Shown piece after piece: positions 49,101-57,010 of a DNA stretch of 64,000 nucleotides. The notes below the pieces were generated by a model. That model ran no database searches. It worked only from the letters and a program-made list of their open reading frames with translations, and had not been told where the DNA came from. The stretch covers positions 2,606,435 to 2,670,434 of the forward strand of contig JAPFFF010000020.1 in NCBI GenBank assembly GCA_039105265.1. Reading direction: 5' to 3'. Each line of letters opens with the position of its first letter. Positions within the stretch are counted from its first letter, which is position 1. The translations under genes were made by a program, and so were the position numbers. This DNA is from Tritrichomonas musculus (lineage: Eukaryota > Parabasalia > Tritrichomonadida > Tritrichomonadidae).

Positions 49101-52100
49101 AAATTGATGCACCGTTGATCAACTTCCTTGATGGGCTCGAAACGATGATGTCATTCATTCGTGAATGGCAGCACAAAGATCGAGATTTTGGAGAGATTCT
49201 TCATCCGATGGTGAATCTTGCGAACAAGCTGCTGAAGATGAGATTGGAATCATGGAAATTGATATTTGAGACGAGAAGAGAATCGATGGAAGAAGAGATT
49301 GGCAAAGATTTCTACATGTTTTTCTGTGAGCTTTTGACATTGACGATAGATCAAGTCCCAGAATTCTTCAACAAAGTTGTCAACTTCATTGAGCTGAGTC
49401 CGATTGGATTGGTTGAGAATAATCTGAAAATGATTGAAGCATTTGGAATTTATTCACTTCGATTTGAAGTTGGCAAAATTGTTTATTCCGTGCTGATGAA
49501 TGTTGTCTACAAATATCGCCGATTTGTCCCGCAAATTGATAAGTACATCAAGAGCGAATTAACAGAACTTGAGAAGAAGATGAAAGAATATGTTGACCTT
49601 CAAAAATGGGACATCGATTCAGACAAGAAACACTTCATTCGAATTGACAAAGTTAAAGTTCAACTGAACAAATATTGTCAGCAGCATCTTTCAGTTCTTC
49701 AGCTTCAATTCAAGCAACTGAAGGAACAATTTGCGATGCAAATAGCGAATGAAAGCGACGTTCCATTCATCAACGACACAAATAACGAAGAGTTGAACGA
49801 TAAGATCAAAGAAATCGTTGAAAGCGAAGAGCCACTTCGTTCACGTGTTTATGAAGCACGTCGTTATATCAATACCGAAATGGACATTACTTCATCTAAC
49901 AACGAGAAGCGATCACAATTTGCAGAATCGTCATTCTTCTTGTTTGCGAGCAAGCCACTTTACGGCAAAGAATTTCAGAAGCACAACGCACTCTATGGAG
50001 AAGCACTCGTTCTTTTGGAAGAAATCAAGACTTTATCGAAGAGTCCACATGAAGAATTGAGAGAAGAATCAGAAGACATCTTTGGTATTGCCGAGAACTT
50101 GATTATTCGAGCGAATGAAGAACGTTCAGAATTGTTTGTTGAACCTTTTATTGAGCGTGATGACATTAAATTTTTCGTGAAACAAGTTGTAGACATTCTT
50201 GAGTCATTTGTTGATCTTGACACGACGGATGACAAAGGAAAGATAGAGAACATTGTGGACAAAGTTAATTCATACACGAAACTTGAACAAGTTCCAATTG
50301 AAGATGTGATCAATGAACTGTTCGGAATAGTGAACTATTTGAAGGACAATTATGTTCACTACAGCATTGCAAAATTCATTGACAAATCGATCAAAATGAT
50401 TCGTACGATAAATAACGTTTCTCTTCCGACGAGAAACAAAAGTGTCTTTGAAAACAAAGACGAAATGAAAGGGCATTTGTCATTCATGAGATTCATTGTT
50501 GCCACATTCAAAGTGTTCATTGTTGCATTGAAAGACGGCTATGGTGATAAAAAGGAGGAAGATGACGAAGACAACAAACCACAGGAAGTTGAAGGGCAGG
50601 ATGGAACTGGACTTGGAGAAGGGAAAGGCCAAGATGACATTACGAATGAAATAGAAGATGAAGACCAGCTGATTGGAGACAATGTGAACACGAATGAAGA
50701 TCAACAACAAGAAGAAGACGTTGAGAAAGAAGGAGGCTTTGAAGTTGAACCCGAATTCAATGGAGCAGCGGACGTATCAGCAACAGAGGAAGAGGAGCAA
50801 ATGGATGATGAAATGGGCGATGCAGACACAGATGAAGCGATGGACAGTCGAAAAGCAGAAGATGATTCTAAAGAAGCAGACAAAGAAGCAGATCTTGATG
50901 AAGAACTGAACAAAGACAGCAAAGAAGAACAAGAAATGCAGAAAGAAGAAGATAACGAAGATGAAACAGGAGAAGAAAACAATGATAACGAAGAAGACAA
51001 AAAGCAAAACAAAGAAGACGAAGAGATGAATCTTGATGAACAAGAAGAAAGCAACTTTGAAAGTGATGCTGGCCAGTGGAATGAGAATCCAGAGGAGATG
51101 AAACTTGAGCAAGATGAAGATCGAATGCTGAATGGTTCACCAGAAGATGAAGAAGAAGAAAACAAAGAAGACGAAGGAATAACGATTGAAGAAGATGTTG
51201 GAGAAGAAATGCCGCCAGACATTGAAGACGAGCCAGATGAGATGCTTGGACTTGTTGCGCCAGACAAGTCGAACAAAGAGGAACAAGAAGACAAGACAGA
51301 TGAGAACAAAGAAGTGACAGGAGAAGGAGAACAAGAAGAAATCGGAGAAGGCAAAGAAGGAGATGGCCAAGAAGATGAAAACAATCAAGGAGGCACGAAC
51401 GATAAAGAAGAAGAAGAAGAGAAAGATGAAGAGCAAGAAGAACTGAAGAACATTGAAAAAGAGCTTCAAATAGTTCAGCGTAAGATATTGAAAGGCCAAA
51501 ATTTGAAGGAAGGCGGAGATGGAGGAGAGCGAGATGACGAAGCTGATGAAGGAATCATTCTCCCAGCAGAAGAAGCAGAAGACCATGACAAGCAAGAAGA
51601 GCAGAAAGAAGATGAATCCGAGAAAGACCAAGAAGAGAAAGCAGAGCAGGACGGACGAGGCGAGCAAGCAGAAGAAGCAAAGAGAGAGAATAAATCAGAA
51701 GAAGAAGAAAAAGAATCAGAAGAAGACACAGGAATAACACACGTTGACTTTGAAGGCCTTTTAGATCAAAATGACATTGAACAAGAAAGAGCAGAAAAAG
51801 ATGAATCAGGTAAGAAGGAATCCGACTTTAAGAAGATTGAAAGGAAAGCAAACATTTCAGAATCGAGCCGCCGGAAATGGGAGGATATCTTGGCACTGAC
51901 GCGCGAGAGTGCAGCAGACTTATGCGAGCAGCTGCGTCTCGTTCTTGAAGCGACAGTTGCAGCGAAGATGCGAGGCGACTTTCGCACAGGGAAGCGGCTG
52001 AACATGCGAAAGATCATCCCGTTCATCGCGTCCGGCTTCCGAAAGGACAAGATTTGGATGCGCCGAGTTGAGCCAGACCAGCGGAACTACCAGGTGCTCC

Positions 52101-52687
52101 TCGCAGTCGACGACTCGCTGTCGATGCGGGACAACACGGGCGAAATGGCTCTCGAGAGCATCGCGCTGATCACGCAGGCGCTGGCGCTTTTGGGCATCGG
52201 CGAGCTCTGCGTGGCGAAGTTTGGAGATTCGACCGAGATTGTCCACCCGTTTGGCGAGCAGTGGAACGACGAAAGCGGCGGGAATCTGATTGAGTCGTTC
52301 GATTTCAGCGAGGAGCACACGAACTACGACGAGCTGCTTGCGACATCGATTTCCTGCCTCTCGGCGGTTCAGAAAGGCGGGAGCGCGCAGCTGCTGTTCA
52401 TCATCAGCGACGCGGCGCAGATGAACAGGAAAGAAGACGTGAGGAGGCTCGTGATCGAGGCGCAGCTGAAGAGTCTCGTCGTCGTCTTCGTGCTGATCGA
52501 CTCGCAGGACGCGGAGAGGCGCCGATCGGTCCTCGAGACATTCTCGCTGACGCCGAGCGGGAAGCTGTCGCACTTCCTCGACGAGTTTCCGTTCCCGTTC
52601 TACGTCTTGATCAAGGATCCAAGGAAACTGCCAGAGAGGCTCGCTGACGCACTACGGCAGTGGTTTGAACTTGCTAACAATCAATGA
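40112..52687 (+). CDS. MDN1: Midasin (Rea1/Mdn1), ribosome-assembly AAA ATPase
   Basis: A dynein-like AAA protein of about 4190 residues that strips assembly factors from pre-60S ribosomes in the nucleus. Six AAA modules are seen by their Walker A loops, numbered from the ATG at 40049: GPAGSGKTT (291), GETGTGKTT (582), GPTSSGKTS (993), GETGTGKTT (1282), GPPGVGKTS (1592) and GSTATGKSS (1884). Walker B is canonical in modules 2-5 (WVLLDEVNLAPPETL and relatives) but altered in module 1 (LEQIEEAS), as in other Midasins, and in module 6 (IIIDNANLCPP). A long linker follows, then an Asp/Glu-rich region (about 3500-3930) and a C-terminal MIDAS domain with DDSLSMRDN (about 4020). A start at 40049 adds 21 residues; 40112 is preferred because MWSSRVQQL looks like the true N-terminus. 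No intron or break. Confidence 0.95.
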   Translation: MWSSRVQQLIKEIPGHFDNLINESNPDNIFQSLKQNLINPLLTKKITTIFSPIILHLVSDIVIDSVVSNSDDLPIVILLSNLIPSFSSIEPLIHFYFSKRPAESSENKTQFTYLRSIFRIRRIIGNSFELKLSSFVELAELASNTESSSNNDFQLGDETWFYLASLISLIRNLSEEESLSLIRSRCLPDKATLLFLEEKNFDMESKNLAFENYGPMSYDRGFATSIEGVPFLKSLSSSNISSNISNSPTSPFARSLALAMLTNKPVLVVGPAGSGKTTLIEQLASIAGAEITSLHLGSAVDAKSLLGGYICGEIPGEFRWLDGPLTSAVRANKKWIVLEQIEEASSEVLTLLSPLLSERRLFVPGRSETIKASYNIRIFATCVKPLDSSLWTKIQVDFLEEEDLIHTLRTLFPTLAAVVDKESRVLPSWRACRLSYHELFRCMKRLEAVPVNNGSVTDEDYDWMYQIVVDTFTSHLPSQKKRLELAKAIAKFWDLNEARAENYLVSSKPKFVANPFMIGHIKLDTIGIPDINEDFAPTFTSLHHMESVSRCLSKSEPVLLIGETGTGKTTLVQFIAKSIGAELKVINMHHQSDTLDIIGGFKPVDLFKLLEPLSKRFFDAFKKTMSQTSHAKVLSDIETMFGTKNWKRFLKSVLNISQQVFAKKFNDLSEKLQEEWRYLNEASTGFLSRRDFLERDFAFSFVEGPLTEAYRNGQWVLLDEVNLAPPETLLALAPIIDGHLELNGKLVPKHENFRLICCMNPATDVGKVNLPETLRHKFVSIFADETSSENDIKLILSQRKVNNEFHQVIFDFYSISRQMSKTVLVDGGNQRVIFSLRALTRAISYMNKAELSHKFSSYRSCYDALMLSFVSPLSPESSERLSSVLNSMITPDGFAADSANKKNKKSKKDEDLLSSLETPDNPNVVQVEGFFIDKGPEQVKERKDFILTNTARKYLKLLAQAVSLGNSPILLQGPTSSGKTSIVEYLADITGHKFVRINNHEHTDMSEYIGSYTTSETGKFEFTYGALVRAIDEGAWVVLDELNLAPSDVLEALNRLLDDNNQLYVAETQTTHNPAASFHLFATQNPPGTYGGRKQLSRAFRGRFIEIHVDEIPSRELTRIITDRCHIAENFSKSMVDVFNSLRRQRQFTQIFAGKHAFLTVRDLLRWGFRVSAVNTWRSVETEGFALLGERLRTQEEREIVKGTISKHVKKTGDENDDENESEFNIQEVPEDMGIVWTSGMIRTVNLLLKCIKNKEPALLVGETGTGKTTAVQVISHLLGRKLRILNCHQHTETSDFIGAMRPSRSEDGKIFEWADGSLVEAMREGDIFLMDEISLAQDSALERLNSVLEPGRLLAMAEKPEYEIVKAHENFIFIATMNPGGDYGKRELSASLRNRFTEIWVPSIDSDNDLLEILGANSTQEETKNNLSLFLQFVRYFTSLSKILVNISLRDVLQWIRFVDLRVKQGQPFLDSYIQGAFMVFIDCVSPSHRKSLICFLQQQINQDEIKEVCHNFQIINDTLFIGDFELPKGPNYDPNDNSVNFVFDAPTTSQNLLRVGRALQMPLPVLIEGPPGVGKTSLVYSLGKRLGFNVVRINLSEHTEMLDLVGSELPDESSNGSKFGWRDGAFLTALKNGDWVILDELNLASQSVLEGLNSCLDHRATLFVPELNMEFKCHPKFRIFGCQNPASAGHGRKSLPRSFLNRFTKVYVDELCAEDFEYIISHSYTTLPLKLRQDMIHFVSELNELNLDFEFNLRDVFRLCKMIETGISSEKSLTLLFIERLRTPYLRNKVMNMLFDLFGKFDPTPKAFLMTKEKFRIGDLQIERPTATFGPNELIIHPSIVSPLESVLSCAYMKWPGLVVGSTATGKSSLIRLAAHISGRKLVEFSMNNSVDTTELLGGFEQMDNHRCFEQLRSKIQPNDHESLQQLESIESPEELYSLIMNNRESFTDEIIKEAGELMKRKSDPGRFEWVDGLLLQAMRNGWWIIIDNANLCPPAVLDRLNPLCEPGGYLSLNERGLVDDGIEVVYPHDNFRLFMTVDPQFGEISRAMRNRSIEIYLPSYAERMNYNNNKDSSDNQMSSLLFEECRDLCGEQGEEFYELMKSCERSELMHLSAWNLVAYKNFREQTSVAQLGPDAVHFDIVKCQLTNKQSKMTRSNSSVLQLSKTQSCSEDEERSNSTISISSPFKFTPMTNSAVLSVIYDSSYFIEKGPNKASVKFFLGQSRTSDFDARLIVSEKWGIVRDTIRALQNSDLLQFTEDLPLDPLLWPKPQNTISFNAHFLLLTLDLSPTNINDIESIDLRFSLSSLIPQFFTELIDQIKYSIQTNSVTFEVLLILKAISSFNGKKRDTVLLFRFIRSMLKKAGLSIDISPITTLICPNNSLEASKIRKSLGEPFHFKFEEPFLLWERINEHWKRIFNESPTSFEAQSKDITTMLETLILSQNRDATEIVDKMFTRLCNIELKKNQSIGFVDRIELEDFQYREEYRVVNLSTSYPCELLQDLSIRSFIYSIIMNASANKEIRLPQDFMIPLDIVAIVKSYNKTSNMSDLLSALCELILHINKEICYAPSMKTIFAILQRKATLLQSEHSKQLNKDLYSLLVCIPSIDLESVKRGISYIFNTEKDVLNIDPIDADNFKETLLQFSENKWNKISALSEFDDSYYHMVLCELMDNIKKEIKEEQQVTEEINFSRTGIRENASVKAYQEERSIVERIHDKSIKKSKYRGDKTNQFSKLKSIINRLTISETSDFAKSLDESGTSLLLEFPLYRDITVPIVTVMRQLSLAIDYEEPKNENMMPFPFTADALLSFLFNNETSTNWSLTFSLIGRTNQIHPPLKGFQIPRTNPEFHTIQEEEKVAQQIEELFNKRKKSELCIYAQHFIDSILTPDSLQTEKLLKMIFKQLKMFNLDTIATSIEADTQYLPLLLHTMRKRYSLSTTKTTSKINIYQKSSVEDIGELLRIVRTVLKTVDSLWERYPNHDTLRQIAKSADAILGQEIDAPLINFLDGLETMMSFIREWQHKDRDFGEILHPMVNLANKLLKMRLESWKLIFETRRESMEEEIGKDFYMFFCELLTLTIDQVPEFFNKVVNFIELSPIGLVENNLKMIEAFGIYSLRFEVGKIVYSVLMNVVYKYRRFVPQIDKYIKSELTELEKKMKEYVDLQKWDIDSDKKHFIRIDKVKVQLNKYCQQHLSVLQLQFKQLKEQFAMQIANESDVPFINDTNNEELNDKIKEIVESEEPLRSRVYEARRYINTEMDITSSNNEKRSQFAESSFFLFASKPLYGKEFQKHNALYGEALVLLEEIKTLSKSPHEELREESEDIFGIAENLIIRANEERSELFVEPFIERDDIKFFVKQVVDILESFVDLDTTDDKGKIENIVDKVNSYTKLEQVPIEDVINELFGIVNYLKDNYVHYSIAKFIDKSIKMIRTINNVSLPTRNKSVFENKDEMKGHLSFMRFIVATFKVFIVALKDGYGDKKEEDDEDNKPQEVEGQDGTGLGEGKGQDDITNEIEDEDQLIGDNVNTNEDQQQEEDVEKEGGFEVEPEFNGAADVSATEEEEQMDDEMGDADTDEAMDSRKAEDDSKEADKEADLDEELNKDSKEEQEMQKEEDNEDETGEENNDNEEDKKQNKEDEEMNLDEQEESNFESDAGQWNENPEEMKLEQDEDRMLNGSPEDEEEENKEDEGITIEEDVGEEMPPDIEDEPDEMLGLVAPDKSNKEEQEDKTDENKEVTGEGEQEEIGEGKEGDGQEDENNQGGTNDKEEEEEKDEEQEELKNIEKELQIVQRKILKGQNLKEGGDGGERDDEADEGIILPAEEAEDHDKQEEQKEDESEKDQEEKAEQDGRGEQAEEAKRENKSEEEEKESEEDTGITHVDFEGLLDQNDIEQERAEKDESGKKESDFKKIERKANISESSRRKWEDILALTRESAADLCEQLRLVLEATVAAKMRGDFRTGKRLNMRKIIPFIASGFRKDKIWMRRVEPDQRNYQVLLAVDDSLSMRDNTGEMALESIALITQALALLGIGELCVAKFGDSTEIVHPFGEQWNDESGGNLIESFDFSEEHTNYDELLATSISCLSAVQKGGSAQLLFIISDAAQMNRKEDVRRLVIEAQLKSLVVVFVLIDSQDAERRRSVLETFSLTPSGKLSHFLDEFPFPFYVLIKDPRKLPERLADALRQWFELANNQ

Positions 52688-53031
52688 CCAAGCATCTTGT
52701 TTTATTTTTACATGCTATATTATTTTTTTTTAAATTATAAAATTAATGATGCCATTTTATTGTTTTGTTTTATTAAAAAGAAAAAGAGATATATTTAAAA
52801 AATTAAATTGAATGAGTATGTACGATAGCAACTTTTTCAGAAGACACTATTCAAAAAGTTTCAAAAATGACATATCACTTTTTATGGTGGATTCGATATC
52901 TCCAAAGATAGAAAACAATAATGGCCAGTTTTCGTTTCTTACAAATAAAAAGAAGAGAAAGAAAAAAAGAAAAAGAAAAAAAATTTAAGTGAGAAATTTT
53001 TTAGTTAGCTGAGTGGCCAAAGACGGACGCT
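52688..53031. other. Convergent intergenic spacer
   Basis: An AT-rich 344-bp spacer between the ends of Midasin and the kinase gene. A purine-rich stretch (about 52944-52986, AAAAAGAAGAGAAAG style) is the only notable feature; both 3' ends must be formed here. Confidence 0.5.
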
Positions 53032-54932
53032 TCAGTCGTTTTTGTGCTGGAATTCGTAGGCCTCGATCATCAGCACGCGCGCATCGATTTCCTTCTTCAT
53101 GCTTTCCTGCTTGCGCGTAAGTTTCTTGCCTTTGCTTTCATTGAACAGGTCGTAGTTGTTCGCCTTCAGCGTTTCAAAGATCGCGTCGAATGACGGGCGG
53201 CTCCCAGCCTCGAACGACAGGCAGCTGACAATCAGCTCGCGGACCCAGGCCACAATCGAGTCGGGCAGCTGAGGGAGGACGCCGTTTACTGCATTCCGCA
53301 TGTTGAACTTCGGGTAGCTGCCGGCGACGATGTAGACGAGAGTGATCCCGAACGAGTAGACGTCGACCTTGTTCGTGTAGCGAGTCACGTCGTCGCCCTC
53401 GTCCTGAGCAAAAAGTTCTGGCGCCATGAAGCGGAGGGTCCCGACGCCCTTCGTCTGCGAGATTTCGAGGCTTTCTTCCTTCGCAAGGCCGAAGTCGCTG
53501 ATGCGGGCGTGCCCGTCTTTGCTCAGCAGAATGTTCGACGGCTTCAGGTCGCGGTGCATGTAGCCGCGGCCGTGGATGTAGCGCATCCCGAGGACAGTCT
53601 CAACTGCGATGCGGCACTTGTCGGCGTCACCGAGTCCCCTGCTGGCAACCGCCAACTCCAGCGATGTTGGCTCAAGCTTCAGAATCAGGGACGGCGGGTG
53701 GCTGGCGTCGCCGTAGTTCACCGCAACGATACCCAAGACGCACGGGTGGCGCAGAATGAACATCGCCTCGCCTTCCGTCAGGAAGCGCTGCACTGACTTG
53801 TGGTCTGAGTCCTTCAGCTCCTTCATCGCAAACTCTTCATTCTTCACAACGAGCTTCACACTCGACGTGCCGCCTTCGCCGATCACGGACTTCACGCGGT
53901 AGTCTGAAAAGTCGAAGAATTCAAGTCCGCCGGTGTCACGCCGCAGCGCAACGAGATACCCCTTCAGACGCGCGTTTTCTGCTTCCTGCTGGATGATCTT
54001 TTCTTCCTGCTGGCGGTTTTTGATCTTGAGTGACTCATTTTCTTGTTTCAGCGATCTGAAATCGCTTTCTTGCTTGGCTTCTGTTTCAGTTTTGCTTGCT
54101 TTGATCGGTCCTTTGGATAGAAGGCCAACAATTTCTGGATGATTTTTTTCTCTTGCATAGTCAATGGCAGCTTTGTGAATATTTTATTTCAAAATTCCAT
54201 AAATCATTCAATTTTTCAATATCATGAAAAAAGTTAGATTTGAATTTCATGAATGTTTTTGATTTAAAATGTTTTGAATGTTGATATCAATGCCTTCTTG
54301 CCTTATTAATAGTTCAACAATTTCTTTATGGCCATTAATTGCAGCCCAAATCAACGCCGTCCAATTAAATGTTCGAGTTAAATTCCATAAATCATTCAAT
54401 TTTTCAATTGAATGAAAAAAGTTAGATTTGAATTCTATGAATGTTTTTGATTTAAAATGCTTTGAATGTTGATATCAATGCCTTCTTGCCTTATTAATAG
54501 TTCAACAATTTCTTTATGGCCATTTTCTGCAGCCCAAATCAACGCCGTCCAATTAAATGTTCGAGTTAAATTCCATAAATCATTCAATTTTTCAATTAAA
54601 TGAAAAAAGTTAGATTTGAATTTTATGAATGTTTTGATTTAAAATGTCTCGAATGTTGATATCAATGCCTTCTTGGCTTATTAATAGTTCAACAATTTCT
54701 TTACGGCCTTTCCATGCAGCATAAATCAACGCCGTCCTATTAAATGTTCGAGTTAAATTCCATAAATCATTCAATTTTTCAATACCATGAAAAAAGTTAG
54801 ATTTGAATATCATGAATGTTTTTGATTTAAAATGTCTTGAATGTTGATATCCATTTTCTTGCTTGAAAGAAGTCGTCGAACTGTTTTCAGATCTCCGTTC
54901 TTGGATGCGTCCAAAAATTCTTTGTTGCTCAT
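53032..54932 (-). pseudogene. Decayed ankyrin-coiled-coil-TKL-type protein kinase gene
   Basis: Minus-strand host gene. The 3' block (53032-54183) encodes an ankyrin end (HKAAIDYAREKNHPEIVGLL), a coiled coil (SLKQENESLKIKNRQQEEKIIQQEAENARL) and a complete kinase: GEGGTSSV, AMKEL (Lys), MHRDLKPSNILL, ISDFGLA, FMAPELF, DVYSFG. This frame is closed upstream by TAA at 54184-54186 and has no ATG before the kinase glycine loop; a GTG at 53893-53895 would not serve as a start in a eukaryote. The 5' block starts at 54932 (MSNKEFLDASKNGDLKTVRR) and meets stops in each of several tandem ankyrin units that are not a multiple of three long. The kinase block is GC-rich and the ankyrin block AT-rich. Most likely a pseudogene; an assembly error or an unrecognised splicing event is the alternative. 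Confidence 0.72.
54190..54880 (-). repeat. Tandem ankyrin units of 187-188 bp
   Basis: GATATCAATGCCTTCTTG-type starts recur at 54283, 54471 and 54658, with a related start at 54845 (spacings 188, 187, 187). Each unit carries one ankyrin repeat (TALIYAAWKGRKEIVELLI, GIDINI) plus an 85-90 bp spacer reading IFKSNFFHGIEKLNDLWN. The lengths are not multiples of three, so successive units fall in different frames. Confidence 0.75.
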
Positions 54933-55913
54933 GATTTATTTGTATTGAAAAAAGTAAAAATATTTTGAAAAAAAAAAATTGAGTTTAATAGAAAATTTGA
55001 ATTATCACCAAAATTGAATAGTTTTTTTTTATTCCATATAAAATAATATATTCGTAAAAAAACATTCAAAAGTAGTAAACTTAAGGTAGATCGTAAAATG
55101 CTTTTTTTCCGATATTTTCCTCTCAATTTTTTGAATATTTTTTAATCGTATACATATAGGCTATTTATAATAATTTTTATTGATTCTATGTAAGCCCACG
55201 GTATGTTATTTCACTATTCTTTTTGGAAAACAGCATCAATTGGTTAGAAACAAGCTGATATAGGGGACTGAAAGATTGGCAGCTATCCCACATTTGATAT
55301 TCTTTGCCATTTAATATTTATATAGTGAACGTTTTTTAAATTCAAATTAGCCATCAAAGCATGCTTTATGCAACGATTCTGCTCCTTTATAATGAAAATT
55401 AAAAAGAATTGAAGCTATTGTAACACATATATTTCAACATTAGTAATAAGTCACAGAATTTTTATTGCCCAGCTGTTTGATTTTGCATCATTCCCAAAAA
55501 AAAACTAAAAAGGCTTTGAAAAAACTATACTTTATTATAATAAATATTTCTTTTGATAGATTTGAAAACACGCAAAATTTCGAAAATTTTAATTCAATTT
55601 TTTTGAAAGGATTTTAATCGTACATGGCTTTGGTCAGCTATTTTTTAATAAGGCTCTATCTTGACGATTTTTCACTTTATTGCCCAGCTTCAGCGATGAA
55701 TATACTTGTTTAATAAATTTGTATGTCGCATCGTGCGGTTATTTCATATGATGAACTCAGCAGAACTTTTCTCATATTTTGAAATTTTTATCTTTCCTTT
55801 GCTTACATATTCCAGGCAATTACATATTAAATATGAAATAATTTCATTTATGCTCCAGTGAGAGTTATACATATTTTCCACTTTCATAATCTTTGATCAG
55901 TATAATAACTAAA
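54933..55913. other. AT-rich intergenic region
   Basis: No gene recognised. The phrase TTATTGCCCAGCT occurs twice (about 55463 and 55679). The open frame at 54929-55126 (minus) is low-complexity and overlaps the start of the ankyrin gene. Confidence 0.4.
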
Positions 55914-56352
55914 GAAATAAATGGGGAATCGTATTTTTCTACGCCACTTTTTGAAAACTTTTAAACTTTTTGAATACTTTTTTATACATTTTTTATTCAA
56001 TTTTTGCTAAATAATGCATATATATATAGTTCAAATGGTTTCCCGATTCATCCAGCAAATCAAGGAGCCTGATTCGGCTTCGCGCAGCCCCGTGGTGATC
56101 ACTGGTGCGTATATTCCTGAAAAATTATGTAAAAATAAAAAAAAATTATATCAAAAAAAGCAAATAGTTATAATTTTAAGAGAAAATTTAAATTTACGAT
56201 TTTTTTGGTTAATTTTCTTAACAGAGTAAGTTAAATTTCACCTTAAGATGGCGGTTTTTTACTTTCCATGAATAGCTATTCAGAGTAGCTACTCATGGTT
56301 AGAAAAACCATTCAAAAAGTGGCGTAGAAAAAAACGATTGTCCGAAATAAAT
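55914..56352. mobile_element. MULE-type miniature element with 9-bp target duplication
   Basis: Terminal inverted repeats at 55923-55955 and 56311-56343 match over 33 bases with three or four mismatches; the inner 29 bases match at 28 positions and include TTTTTCTACGCCACTTTTTG. They are flanked by the direct repeat GAAATAAAT (55914-55922 and 56344-56352). Nine-bp duplications are typical of Mutator-like elements. The element body is 421 bp and lacks a transposase. It carries a GC-rich segment, 56037-56110, that stands out from its AT-rich surroundings. A hairpin (CCATGAATAGCT / AGCTACTCATGG) lies near 56267-56299. Confidence 0.72.
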
Positions 56353-56431
56353 TGTTATAATGAAATTATTTTTTCCCCTATTTTATCGGCAAATAAGCTT
56401 TTATCATTCCAAATAATTTCATTATAACAAT
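56351..56431. repeat. Perfect 21-bp inverted repeat
   Basis: ATTGTTATAATGAAATTATT plus T at 56351-56371 is exactly inverted at 56411-56431, with a 39-base loop. It begins at the right target duplication of the MULE-type element, so it may be a second small insertion or a pre-existing hairpin at the insertion site. Confidence 0.6.
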
Positions 56432-56619
56432 GAAATCGTTATATTATTTCCTTAAGGATGTCCTTTCACCGTTTACTATTTTATTTTAACGATTATAATT
56501 TCAATGAAAAATAATCGAAAATCATTGAAATTTTAAATGAGAAATAACTCTCCTTAAAATAAAAATTGAAAATTTTGAATCTTCATAAAAGTCTGATTAT
56601 AAACAGAGTTGAAAGTTAA

Positions 56620-56670
56620 TTTGAGACCATTTCTCAAAATTCAATAAAAATTGAGATAAATGGTCTCAAA
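56620..56670. repeat. Short inverted repeat (hairpin)
   Basis: TTTGAGACCATTTCTCAA at 56620-56637 pairs with TTGAGATAAATGGTCTCAAA at 56651-56670, with one 2-base bulge. Confidence 0.55.
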
Positions 56671-57008
56671 TAAATTGAATAAATTGAAATCGTTAAAATA
56701 ATTTCTATTATATAATTAAAAATAAATAGAGCGGTTGTCCATTTGTAAAGTATTGAAAAATATTAAAAAAACGCTGATTGGCTTATAATATTTTATATTT
56801 GGGGCTGAAATATATGAATTGCTCAGATATATTCCGTTGATTATGAGAAAAAAAATTCAATATAAAAATAAATGTGTTTTAAAAATTTTATATTTCTCAC
56901 AAAATTATAGATACGATTTTCTCTTCATTATTTCATTCCTTTTTATAAATTACTTTATTTTTCATATTTTTTCTTTTATGAGTTTATTTGAAGATTGAAT
57001 TTTTGTAT
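56671..57008. other. AT-rich spacer
   Basis: Very AT-rich; nothing recognised. Confidence 0.4.
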
Positions 57009-57010
57009 TA

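Noticed and set aside
50701-51384. Serine-rich open frame on the minus strand
   Set aside because: It is the shadow of the Asp/Glu-rich region of Midasin; GAA/GAT codons on one strand read as Ser/Phe codons on the other.
53893-53895. GTG start for the kinase frame
   Set aside because: A eukaryote would not normally initiate here, and the in-frame sequence upstream continues as meaningful ankyrin and coiled-coil protein up to a TAA at 54184-54186.
54190-54880. Introns explaining the out-of-frame ankyrin units
   Set aside because: The spacers lack a GTAYGT-like 5' site and the extended ACTAACACACAG-type 3' site known from trichomonad introns.
54929-55126. Open frame of 65 codons on the minus strand
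   Set aside because: Low-complexity, overlaps the leader of the ankyrin gene and has no recognisable domain.
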